Positions 34,071-42,303 of a stretch of 64,000 nucleotides of DNA are shown piece after piece. The DNA comes from an uncultured Draconibacterium sp. (GTDB lineage Bacteria > Bacteroidota > Bacteroidia > Bacteroidales > Prolixibacteraceae), in contig NZ_OY771649.1 in the NCBI RefSeq assembly GCF_963674925.1, positions 1,364,001 to 1,428,000 of the forward strand, written 5' to 3'. Below the pieces are notes generated by a model. It was given only the letters and a program-made list of their open reading frames with translations, was not told the origin of the DNA and did no database searches. The translations under genes were made by a program, and so were the position numbers. Each line of letters begins with the position of its first letter. Position 1 is the stretch's first letter.

Positions 34071-35543
34071 TCAATTTGAGCCGTATTTCTTTAAGATTGC
34101 ATTATACTGATTGGCAGTTAATGGAATCATACACCCATGACGACACTCATCAGGAATTTTTATTTTCATAGTATATACATCGTACCACGGTCCCATCAGC
34201 GAAGGAGCCTGCACCGCTTCATATTGTACGCCCGGGTATTGCTCGAAATACATCAGCCAACCTCCATCCTTTTTGTGAATTACAGTGGGTGCTTCGCGGT
34301 AACTGGGTGATACTTTATCCCCCGGATAGGAATAAGGGCCTTCAAGTTTTTCAGATACACAAATCCGGACACTTTTGCCAGTGGGCCAGAATTCGTTGGC
34401 TTCACATTCATCTTTAATTATGGCATAATACAATTCACCCTCTTTTCGAATGATGACATCAATCGTCCCCATTTCGAAATCGAACAGGCGTTTTGCCGAG
34501 CTGAACGATTTTAAGTCGGAAGTTGTCACAAAAAAAGTACGCATACTGCACCAGTAATTTGAAGCATCTTCCCGGGCAATTCCTTCTTTGGGACAGTGCC
34601 ATGTAATAATATACTTTGATGTAGCTTCATCGTAATACATTTTAGGGGCACCATACCACGAAGCATTGGCCTTGTGCCCAAGGTTTTTTTCAAACACATC
34701 GCACGGCAGGTCCATTTCCTCTTTCCATTCCAGCAGATCATCCGAACTCCAAAGTATAGGGCGACCAGTGTTTTCTTCTACACCAATCTGATAGTACCGG
34801 CCGTCGTGTCCCTTGCAAATATCCGGATGACCGCGATAAGCCTCGTTGATACGTTTCCCTTCATTTAGTAAAGTCCAGTTTAAACCATCTTCCGAAATAG
34901 AATAATATAAATGGCCGTAATCTTCTTTGGTCATATGGGCAAATAAATAACCCGCTAATTTCGCATTATTAAGTTTCGATACCAGAACGCGACCAAATGA
35001 ATGTGCACCAGACGGGCCGTTTGCGGTTATTATATTTCCGTCAACAACAACTGAGTCGGGAGAATAAATAGCCCCGTTTTCTTCAAGCTGACGAACAAAG
35101 CCCTTTACCGGGTAGGTTGTGGCGGGTACACCTTTCAGAGCTCCAGCTCGTGCCAGTGAAACTGCTCCTGCACAAATTGCAGTAACAAGTTTTTCTCTTT
35201 TCTCAAATTCATTAATGAGTTCATTTACTAATTCATTATTCCAAAGATACTGCCCGGTACCTTTGCCTCCCATTATACAAATTCCATCAAATTCGTCGAC
35301 CTTCACCTCATTTAATAAGCATGTAGCCTGAATGGTGTCTCCCATAACACCACCAATATTACCAACTTTCAGACTGGATATTATCACATCAATTTGAGCC
35401 GAATCAAGAGCTAACATTGGATCTGAAAACTCGGAATCATGAAATTTGTCAGGAGGTACTACCATTAGTAATTTTGGATTTTGTGCTATGCTATTTAAGT
35501 TCAAGTTTAAAAGAAATATTACAGTAAAATAGAAGTACTTCAT
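34071..35543 (-). CDS. Secreted DJ-1/PfpI domain fused to a GH43-like propeller
   Basis: The product has 490 aa from the ATG at 35543 (MKYFYFTVIF), the start of a clear signal peptide; an ATG at 35561 would overlap GH27. Residues about 23-195 form a DJ-1/PfpI domain. The segment DGICIMGGKGTGQYLW is followed by TAICAGAVSLA with the nucleophile-elbow cysteine at about 124, and an acidic residue sits near 35. Residues about 205-490 form a GH43-like propeller (LYYSISEDGLNWTLL, HPDICKGHDGRYYQIG, WYGAPKMYYDEATSKYIITW, DVIIRKEGELYYAIIKDE). No frameshift separates the halves. DJ-1 members include glyoxalases, chaperones and proteases. This combination with a glycosidase-like propeller is new to me. 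Confidence 0.8.
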   Translation of the reverse strand: MKYFYFTVIFLLNLNLNSIAQNPKLLMVVPPDKFHDSEFSDPMLALDSAQIDVIISSLKVGNIGGVMGDTIQATCLLNEVKVDEFDGICIMGGKGTGQYLWNNELVNELINEFEKREKLVTAICAGAVSLARAGALKGVPATTYPVKGFVRQLEENGAIYSPDSVVVDGNIITANGPSGAHSFGRVLVSKLNNAKLAGYLFAHMTKEDYGHLYYSISEDGLNWTLLNEGKRINEAYRGHPDICKGHDGRYYQIGVEENTGRPILWSSDDLLEWKEEMDLPCDVFEKNLGHKANASWYGAPKMYYDEATSKYIITWHCPKEGIAREDASNYWCSMRTFFVTTSDLKSFSSAKRLFDFEMGTIDVIIRKEGELYYAIIKDECEANEFWPTGKSVRICVSEKLEGPYSYPGDKVSPSYREAPTVIHKKDGGWLMYFEQYPGVQYEAVQAPSLMGPWYDVYTMKIKIPDECRHGCMIPLTANQYNAILKKYGSN

Positions 35544-35553
35544 TGAGATCAGA

Positions 35554-36948
35554 TTAATCAATTTTAGTTAAACGATAGATTTTTGCACTATGTGGAGCCA
35601 ATAGTTGAGTAATTTTATTTCTCACCTTGTCAATATCTTCTTTAAGCCATAAATCTCGGAGCTGATATTCTCCCTGCAATTTTTCCCAGAAGAATTCGAA
35701 CGTTACTTCCTGTTCTTCTGTGCTAAGGTTAAATAGGGCCAAATATTTGTCTGCTGTTCCGGGGACGTCTGCTATCCAAACCCTCGACTCCTTGCCAATA
35801 AAAACCTGGTGATTGTTTGCACTGTTCTGGTTTACTTCAAGTACTTCTTCGTTTAAAAGAAATTGCTCGTATTTTTCAGGTGTCGAAACCGGATCGCCAC
35901 CCCACATTAATGGTGAGCGTGCAATGCTCCAAAGCGACATCATCAGCCGAATCTCATGGTCAGTGAGCTCACTTAAATGTTCAGGTTTGTTTCCACTGGG
36001 GTAGCCCGACAAACACAAATTTCCGATGGGGAGCATATCGGCGTCGGGCCAGGTCCCTTCGCCAATAAAAGGCACCCAATGTGAGGTAAGATCAAACATG
36101 CGTTCTATATCCTCCCAGCGATCCCAAAAATCTTTTGAAATGCGCCAAAGGTTGGCATTCTCCACCAAATGATCGCCATAGGAAAGCTGTGCTTCTCCCC
36201 AGGATAAACTCAATACCATAGAGCGACCACTGTTGAGTATCGCTTTGTGCATCATTTCAATTTCACCGGCGTGATAAAATGGCTTCATCATATCATCTGC
36301 CTTGATATAATCGACACCCCATTCTGCATACATTTTAAAGATTGAATTGTAATATTCCTGTGCCCCGGGTTTATTAATATCAACCATGTGCATCGTATTT
36401 GTCCAGGAGCGAGGTGCATAATGTATAATATTGCTAGCATGATAATTCGTTCCCATTATTGGAGTGTTCTCAGCAACGGCTTGCCGCGGTATGCCTCTGA
36501 TAATATGAATTCCAAATTTCATCCCTTTTGAATGCACATAATCGGCAATAGCTCTAAATCCATTCTCTTTTGCAGAAGGAAATCGATTTGGAGAAGGAAG
36601 CAAACGCCCGTATTCATCCATTGTCAGTTCTGGTGAATAAGTGCCATCCTCGTTCCATTCCTGAGAAATAAGAAAAGTTTTCCAATTATCGGGATCCCAA
36701 CCTTCTGGTCCGGGATTAAACCAGCAAAAATCTATTATAGCATGATCGTAACCTTTTGGCAGGTATTTTTCAGCCAGAACATCAACGCATTGTTTAAATT
36801 GCTTTTCGGTAATTGCACCATGGTAGGCATCGTAACTATTCCATCCCATAGGAGGTTTTGGTGTCCATTCATGATGATTCTGTCCAACGGAACAGAATGT
36901 TTGTCCGATAAAAAAAACAGCAAGTACTATTCGAAATAATGAATTCAT
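35554..36948 (-). CDS. GH27-type alpha-galactosidase / beta-L-arabinopyranosidase-like enzyme
   Basis: The product has 464 aa from the ATG at 36948, with a signal peptide of about 23 residues. The barrel opens with KPPMGWNSYDAYHG. The nucleophile block is VDYIKADDMM (Asp about 217), and the acid/base block is LWRISKDFWDRW. WPDADMLPIGN and SLWSIARSPLMWGGD are further GH27 signatures, and a C-terminal beta domain ends the protein. GH27 enzymes remove terminal alpha-galactose or beta-L-arabinopyranose. The gene lies between a GH43 enzyme and the DJ-1 fusion, with 19- and 10-base gaps, in one operon. Confidence 0.88.
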   Translation of the reverse strand: MNSLFRIVLAVFFIGQTFCSVGQNHHEWTPKPPMGWNSYDAYHGAITEKQFKQCVDVLAEKYLPKGYDHAIIDFCWFNPGPEGWDPDNWKTFLISQEWNEDGTYSPELTMDEYGRLLPSPNRFPSAKENGFRAIADYVHSKGMKFGIHIIRGIPRQAVAENTPIMGTNYHASNIIHYAPRSWTNTMHMVDINKPGAQEYYNSIFKMYAEWGVDYIKADDMMKPFYHAGEIEMMHKAILNSGRSMVLSLSWGEAQLSYGDHLVENANLWRISKDFWDRWEDIERMFDLTSHWVPFIGEGTWPDADMLPIGNLCLSGYPSGNKPEHLSELTDHEIRLMMSLWSIARSPLMWGGDPVSTPEKYEQFLLNEEVLEVNQNSANNHQVFIGKESRVWIADVPGTADKYLALFNLSTEEQEVTFEFFWEKLQGEYQLRDLWLKEDIDKVRNKITQLLAPHSAKIYRLTKID

Positions 36949-36967
36949 CAATTATTGATTTTATTGG

Positions 36968-38533
36968 TTAATCTTCCAGTCCCTGGTAGGTAAAGTTTTG
37001 AAAAACAGCGGTTCCATTACCAAGTACAAATAAACGTATGTTGTAACTGTCGTGCTGGCGCAATCCTTTGCCAAACGATTGCCAGTTTTTACCATCTTCA
37101 CTAACATAGAAAGAAAGATCTTTTCTAAAATTTTTGATTTTCATAAATACCCGACCATCTTTTTTCACTGGAATTTCAGCGTCGCGTTTTCGCCATTCGG
37201 GTGCTTCAGAGAAAGTAGATTGACTTCCGTTAGTCTGTATTCCATCATAGCCAAGAGCAATTCCAGCTAATGTATTCTCATCGTTCACTTTCACTTCAAC
37301 GGTAACCTCGAAGGAGGTATTGACTGCCCCAACTGTAATTGAGGTTCCTTCGCGCAATGAATTACCAGTTGCGTTCATGATTAGTTTTCCATTTCCAAAT
37401 TGTAAATGTTCAGCCACATCATGTCCAATACTCCATTGTATCCCCGGAATTTCAGAATTAAAATCGTCTGATAAAGCCAAGCCATGACCCACATTTTCTC
37501 CGGCAGGCATTGGAATTAAATCAGCAGCGTTATAGTCGTTTTTGATTACCGGCCAGTCGTCTTCGGTCCATTCAACAGGAAGAAGCAAACAACTTCGACC
37601 TAACTCGGTATAACCATTTAATCGACCATGATAAACTGTCCACCAAGAGCCGTCAGTGGCTTCAAAAATAGTCCCGTGTCCCTGGTGCCACCACTTTTCG
37701 TCTTGTCTAAACGTGTGAACCAAAGGATTGTATGGTGAATTTACCCAAGGGCCGGTAGGTGACTCTGAACGTGCGACAACTGTCATGTGTGCCGTCGATG
37801 GACCAGATGTTCCACCTTCCGCTGATACTAAATAGTAAAACTTGTCCTTTCGAAACAATTTCGGACTTTCGAGGCACATGCATTCTACGTTCCAGTCTTC
37901 CGGATATTGCCATCCGTTGTATACAAGTTCAGGAGAAGAAACAGCTTTATTGCCTTCATCGTTTAATTTCACTACATAACCATGATTAACGTATAGATAC
38001 TTTTCACCTTCAGGTGTTTGAATAAATCCGGGATCAATCCCACTCCAGGCATCATCGTCAGGTACAGGAATTTCAATATCGATTGGTTCGCTCCAGGGGC
38101 CTTTGGCATTTTCTGCACTCACTACAAAATTGCCAAATCCTCGTATTTCTTTTCCCGGGAAATCCTGAACAGGCATGTACAAATGAAACCGATCATCGAA
38201 ATATTGCAAATCGACTGCCCAAACCCTATTAAAACCTTTTGGAAGAGTATGTCTGCAAATCGGTTCCCAATTTACCATATCGCGCGAGTGCCAAATAATA
38301 AAACCATCTCCGCGACTAAATGCCAAATAATAATCGTCTTTAATCCTTACAAATGACGGATCGCCATAATTCCCTGGAATTATTGGATTAAGATAGTAAC
38401 CGTTGCCATGATCAGCAGTAGGTTGTTTTTCTAAAAATACTTGCTGAATACGGTTATCAGTCTGTGCGTTTACCTTATAAAAAACCAGGATTACAAAAAG
38501 TAGTAATAATGAACTTAATTGGTTTAGTCGCAT
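36968..38533 (-). CDS. GH43-family enzyme with C-terminal concanavalin-like domain
   Basis: The product has 521 aa with a signal peptide (cut near residue 23, KVNAQ). The propeller spans about 45-330: PGNYGDPSFVRIKDDYYLAF gives the first aspartate, WSGIDPGFIQTPEGEKYLY the second, and LESPKLFRKDKFYYLVSAEGG the glutamate. A beta-sandwich at about 340-520 (LALSDDFNSEIPGIQWSIG, FYVSEDGKNWQSF) resembles the beta-xylosidase C-terminal domain of GH43 enzymes. The full triad makes it a credible active exo-glycosidase on arabinose, xylose or galactose. It is first in the operon with GH27 and the DJ-1 fusion, behind a region with a striking inverted repeat. Confidence 0.88.
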   Translation of the reverse strand: MRLNQLSSLLLLFVILVFYKVNAQTDNRIQQVFLEKQPTADHGNGYYLNPIIPGNYGDPSFVRIKDDYYLAFSRGDGFIIWHSRDMVNWEPICRHTLPKGFNRVWAVDLQYFDDRFHLYMPVQDFPGKEIRGFGNFVVSAENAKGPWSEPIDIEIPVPDDDAWSGIDPGFIQTPEGEKYLYVNHGYVVKLNDEGNKAVSSPELVYNGWQYPEDWNVECMCLESPKLFRKDKFYYLVSAEGGTSGPSTAHMTVVARSESPTGPWVNSPYNPLVHTFRQDEKWWHQGHGTIFEATDGSWWTVYHGRLNGYTELGRSCLLLPVEWTEDDWPVIKNDYNAADLIPMPAGENVGHGLALSDDFNSEIPGIQWSIGHDVAEHLQFGNGKLIMNATGNSLREGTSITVGAVNTSFEVTVEVKVNDENTLAGIALGYDGIQTNGSQSTFSEAPEWRKRDAEIPVKKDGRVFMKIKNFRKDLSFYVSEDGKNWQSFGKGLRQHDSYNIRLFVLGNGTAVFQNFTYQGLED

Positions 38534-38585
38534 ATTGTTTCAGTTTTACAACTTAAAAGTACCGACCAAATCAAAAACAGCTTTT

Positions 38586-38624
38586 GCTGATTGTACAAAA
38601 GATTATTCTGATTGTACAATCAGC
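38586..38624. promoter_or_regulatory. Perfect 13-bp inverted repeat with 13-base spacer upstream of the GH43/GH27 operon
   Basis: The arms are GCTGATTGTACAA and its exact complement, TTGTACAATCAGC. Each arm contains the self-complementary core TTGTACAA. CTGATTGTACAA is also repeated directly with a 21-base offset (38587 and 38608), two helical turns. It sits 53 bases before the GH43 start codon. It probably binds the regulator of this operon. Termination of the upstream ThuA transcript is an alternative, but no U-run follows. Confidence 0.65.
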
Positions 38625-38807
38625 AAATTACAATTACAAATTTATTTCAATTGCTTCTTAATAACAGGGAATTGAGCAATGGGTACTTTTATACATCCAA
38701 TTGTTACGCTAGTCCTATAAAATCCACCTCCATATTATAAGAAAATTCAGACTCCCAAGAAAAATTCGATAATATTATTTGGTCGTAAATTATAGATGTT
38801 CCCAATT

Positions 38808-39614
38808 CTATTTGTAAACAGGACTTACCAACACTTCTTTTGGATGATGTTTACTTTCTGCTGCCCAACGTATTCCTCGTTTTTGTATTTCCAGTGGTTC
38901 TTCTTTAAAGTCAGACATTACGTGACCTAATGATGAATAAAATACACGACCTTGTCCATAATATTTTTTCCAAATCACGGGCATAACACATTTATCAATC
39001 CAGGATGCATGTTCGCCTGTAAATTCAGTAGTGGCAAGTACTTTTACATTTGGATCAACATGCATATAATATTGTTCGGAGTGCATGGAAAAATCTTTCA
39101 TCCCTTTAGTAATCGGATCTTTATGATTTGTAATCTGAACGGAATAGTCGATTACACCTCCGGGGTGAGCTACCCATTGCCCACCAACCATAAACTGGTA
39201 TGCCACATTATTTCGGAATGAATCTCCAATTCCACCGTGCCAGCCAGCTAAACCAACACCTCTCTTAACGGCAGCTAACAATGCCTTTTCCTGTTCATTT
39301 GTAATGGTTCCCATCGTCCATATTTGAATGATTAAATCGAGTGAGTTCATAAGCTCCTCATTCAAATATGAGTCAAGTGTATCAGAAACAGTCACTTCTG
39401 CACCTTCCGACTTTAGCCAGGGCACAAATAAATCGACCGATTGGGCAGGTTCATGTCCTTTCCATCCACCATACACATAAAGTACTTTTTTCCCTTTTAA
39501 ACTTGGTGTAAGCAACTCTTTTGATCTTGCAAAAACTCCATTTGGCATTAACAAAAGTCCTGTTCCGGCTGCCATTGTTGATTTTACAAAATACCTTCTT
39601 GACAAAGATTTCAT
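38808..39614 (-). CDS. ThuA-like protein with Tat-type signal
   Basis: The product has 268 aa from the ATG at 39614, giving a twin-arginine signal (SRRYFVK). An in-frame start at 39650 would put 12 extra residues in front. The flavodoxin-like domain shows KVLYVYGGWKGHEPAQS, LIIQIWTMGT, GVGLAGWHGG and VIWKKYYGQGRVFYSSLGH, which are ThuA (trehalose-utilization-like) landmarks. ThuA proteins in Bacteroidota often sit beside exported Gfo/Idh/MocA oxidoreductases, as here, and are linked with keto-sugar or oxidative deglycosylation chemistry. A terminator separates it from the oxidoreductase gene. Confidence 0.82.
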   Translation of the reverse strand: MKSLSRRYFVKSTMAAGTGLLLMPNGVFARSKELLTPSLKGKKVLYVYGGWKGHEPAQSVDLFVPWLKSEGAEVTVSDTLDSYLNEELMNSLDLIIQIWTMGTITNEQEKALLAAVKRGVGLAGWHGGIGDSFRNNVAYQFMVGGQWVAHPGGVIDYSVQITNHKDPITKGMKDFSMHSEQYYMHVDPNVKVLATTEFTGEHASWIDKCVMPVIWKKYYGQGRVFYSSLGHVMSDFKEEPLEIQKRGIRWAAESKHHPKEVLVSPVYK

Positions 39615-39660
39615 TATATTAAATTTAGTTGTTATAAAGTTGAGTTTCAAAGAATCAAAA

Positions 39661-39684
39661 TCCCGGCGAATTACAATTCGCCAG
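39661..39684 (-). terminator. Rho-independent terminator after the oxidoreductase gene
   Basis: The stem GGCGAATT/AATTCGCC (39664-39681) has a 2-base turn plus two further G-C pairs outside a mismatch. On the minus strand it is followed by a T-rich tail (GGGATTTTGATTCTTT). It lies about 35 bases past the stop of the Gfo/Idh/MocA gene. Confidence 0.7.
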
Positions 39685-39716
39685 GTTTTATATAAAACTT
39701 TAAATCAAAATGCATT

Positions 39717-41012
39717 CTATAATTTATATCCATTCTCATATTCGCGATGATAGAATTTCTCGGCTTCCGAATCATTAATGAAATACTGTTCTTCAGGCGA
39801 CCAGGCAACTGGCCGATTTAATTCATAAGCAACATTTCCGAGAATACTGCAGGCGGCAGTTCTTTGTCCAATCTCCACCGGAACGATTGGATCAATTCTG
39901 GCCCTTACAGCATTAATGAAGTTTTCTAAGTGTCCTGAGCTTTTTTCATACAAGCCGGCTTCTACTTCACCTTTTTCTGGTAATAACGATGGATCTGAGG
40001 CAGCTATACTTCCGCGACTAACTTCGATCCAACCATCTTCTCCCCAAAATTTTACCCCCCTGGTATTTTTTTCATCATAAGCCTCGTTGGTCATTGTAAT
40101 TCCACTATCGTACACATACGTAAGGAATTTTGTGTCTTTATATCCCGGAGGGATAACTTCAACGGGGCCACTATGATCTTTCTTTAGTCCCCACTGGCCA
40201 ATATCGAAATTGTGCGCTCCCCAGTCACAAGTAAAACCACCACCAAGTCCTTTGTAGTATCGCCATCTCGCCCAGAAAGTTTCCTTTGTTGGTGGATTGA
40301 TTGTAATAGGAGGATTTAGTTTTGAGTTGTAATGCACGTAAGGCATTGGTCCCAACCATTGTTTCCAATCCAAACCGGCAGGAATTTGCTCTTCAGGCAA
40401 ATCGTAAACAGCTGGTCCCGGCCCAACGAATGCATTCACTTTCTTCAATTTTCCAATTTCCTCGCGGTGAACCATATTTACAGCATGCTGATAATTACTA
40501 TCGGAACGTTGCTGACTACCTGTAGCAAAAATAATATTGTTTCGGCGGACAGCTGCTGCCACCAAAATACTCTCTTTTATCGTATATGTAATTGGTTTCT
40601 CCTGATAAATATCCTTACCGGCATTACAGGCATCTATGGCAATTAGTGCATGCCAATGATCAGGTGTTGCAATTACAACCGCATCGATATCCTTACGGTC
40701 TATTATTGCCCGGTAATCTTTATACGTTTTTACATCAACCTTTTCATTTCTCGATCTATAAAATTCGTTGACTTTTAATTCAAAACGCTCTCTCTTAATT
40801 CCGTATACATCGGCACCTGCAACAATTTCAACTCCCCGAATTTTACTGAAACCGTTTAGCAGATTCATTGCTTGTTGACCAAGCCCAATAAATCCAATTC
40901 GAATAGTATCGTTGGCTCCTATGGCCAATGCTTTACTCCATGGTTGAAGTGTCAATCCTGCTACTCCAACCAAAGAGCTTTGAATAAATTTTCTTCTTGA
41001 GAATTCTTTCAT
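39717..41012 (-). CDS. Gfo/Idh/MocA-family oxidoreductase, Tat-exported
   Basis: The product has 431 aa with a twin-arginine signal (FSRRKFIQSS). The Rossmann segment is IRIGFIGLGQQAMNLL at about residue 36, and the family's EKP block is in DIYQEKPITY at about residue 136. VVIATPDHWHALIAIDAC is typical of the Bacteroidota exported branch. A C-terminal alpha/beta domain contains GGGFTCDWGAHNFDIGQWGL. Exported members can be sugar oxidoreductases or NAD-dependent glycosidases (GH109-like). It is encoded next to a ThuA-like gene and downstream of a GH43-like lipoprotein, so a redox-assisted deglycosylation role is plausible. Confidence 0.87.
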   Translation of the reverse strand: MKEFSRRKFIQSSLVGVAGLTLQPWSKALAIGANDTIRIGFIGLGQQAMNLLNGFSKIRGVEIVAGADVYGIKRERFELKVNEFYRSRNEKVDVKTYKDYRAIIDRKDIDAVVIATPDHWHALIAIDACNAGKDIYQEKPITYTIKESILVAAAVRRNNIIFATGSQQRSDSNYQHAVNMVHREEIGKLKKVNAFVGPGPAVYDLPEEQIPAGLDWKQWLGPMPYVHYNSKLNPPITINPPTKETFWARWRYYKGLGGGFTCDWGAHNFDIGQWGLKKDHSGPVEVIPPGYKDTKFLTYVYDSGITMTNEAYDEKNTRGVKFWGEDGWIEVSRGSIAASDPSLLPEKGEVEAGLYEKSSGHLENFINAVRARIDPIVPVEIGQRTAACSILGNVAYELNRPVAWSPEEQYFINDSEAEKFYHREYENGYKL

Positions 41013-41101
41013 CTTAGTTCATTTTATTTAAGTTTATCTTGAACACAGGATATTCGAACTAAAAAAATATAATCAAAATATCCTCATCCCTTATTTTCGC
41101 A

Positions 41102-42223
41102 CTAATAAGATATCACCTGTTTAGTGTAAGTTGGTCCGTTAGAGAATATGTTACCATCCATATCAAACTCTAACGGATCAATTACCAACTTAGGAATTCC
41201 ATCTTCTCCAATTCCGTGACATGACAGCCAGTAACGACCATCTGGGCCTTTAAATATTTCGTTATGTCCAACTTGATTAAATGGATTTTCAGGATCTCCA
41301 TCCCATTCAAAACCATTCTTTTCACAAGTGGCTTTATTCATCGCACCATAGAACGGATTATTCGGGTGTTTTGTCCAAGGGCCTGTAATTTTGGATGCTG
41401 TTGCATAACCAATTTCGTACCCACGGGTCCAGCTTGAGTAGAATAAGTAATATGTATCTTCATGTTTGATTACATAAGCCCCCTCAATTCCAATAGCATC
41501 CCAGTCGTGATATTTTGCAACTTTGGGTATCGGTCGCCCATCGTACCCTGGAGTTTTTACTACTTCACCATTATCATCGTATTCGTAATCAACTTTAGCC
41601 GGTTGAATCGCCGATTGTGGTTCGGTTAAAAAAGTTGCTGTTTCCAAATCGATTTGAGCGAATCCAATGCCAAACTCACGACCCCGGTTCCAGAAAGCCC
41701 AAATTTTCCCGTCGTCATCCTCAAAAAAAGTAAGGTCGTTGCCATTGCAAAGTGGCTTTTCTTTGGTTACCACAGAATACGGTCCTTCAATATTATCGGC
41801 CACCGCATACCCAGGGTGCTGGCCAATGTAACCCAATGAATCATTTCTGCAATTGAACAAGGCATAATATTTTCCACCAATTTTCTGAATTTCAGGTGCC
41901 CAGAATCGGCGGTGATACCACTTGTTTATTTCAGGGCGTTTTACCACATAATCAACAAACTGCCAGTTTAACAGGTCTCTCGATTTATACAGAACCACAC
42001 CTTTGTTTAGGTTACCATCTGTTTCCTGGCGACTCCAGTGTGGATAGGATGTTCCGGTAAGGTACCACCAGTTGCCATCACGTATTACCTGGCAGTCACG
42101 CAGACCATTTTTATTAATTCCGTTTGAAATTGGATTTTGGTATTTGAAAGTTTGTTGGGGTTTGTTGCAGGACCAAAGTGCAATCAACAGAAAAATAGTT
42201 AGAGCTTTTCTTATATTATTCAT
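41102..42223 (-). CDS. GH43-like lipoprotein
   Basis: The product has 373 aa with a lipobox (ALWSC, Cys19). The propeller body shows GLRDCQVIRDGNWWYLTGTS, where the usual RDP proline is replaced by cysteine. RRFWAPEIQKIGGKYYALFN, GNDLTFFEDDDGKIWAFWN and IGIEGAYVIKHEDTYYLFYS follow, the last with the EG(A/P) glutamate. Aspartates and glutamate appear to be in place, so activity is likely. The lipid anchor suggests it works at the periplasmic or outer face of the membrane. It lies between the DUF4965-type gene and the oxidoreductase, with 80- and 89-base gaps. Confidence 0.82.
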   Translation of the reverse strand: MNNIRKALTIFLLIALWSCNKPQQTFKYQNPISNGINKNGLRDCQVIRDGNWWYLTGTSYPHWSRQETDGNLNKGVVLYKSRDLLNWQFVDYVVKRPEINKWYHRRFWAPEIQKIGGKYYALFNCRNDSLGYIGQHPGYAVADNIEGPYSVVTKEKPLCNGNDLTFFEDDDGKIWAFWNRGREFGIGFAQIDLETATFLTEPQSAIQPAKVDYEYDDNGEVVKTPGYDGRPIPKVAKYHDWDAIGIEGAYVIKHEDTYYLFYSSWTRGYEIGYATASKITGPWTKHPNNPFYGAMNKATCEKNGFEWDGDPENPFNQVGHNEIFKGPDGRYWLSCHGIGEDGIPKLVIDPLEFDMDGNIFSNGPTYTKQVISY

Positions 42224-42303
42224 ATTTTCTCAATTTACAATTTGCAATAGTTTATACGCTTTCTTCTGAATTGGCAGTTAAACATTTTGGGCAAAGTATA
42301 CAC

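Noticed and set aside
35554..38533. Reading the GH27/GH43 operon as a carrageenan or agar cluster
   Set aside because: No GH16, GH82, GH86, GH50 or GH127/129-type gene was recognised and the galactosidases present are alpha-type; the beta-helix at 44.4 kb is too uncertain to call a carrageenase.
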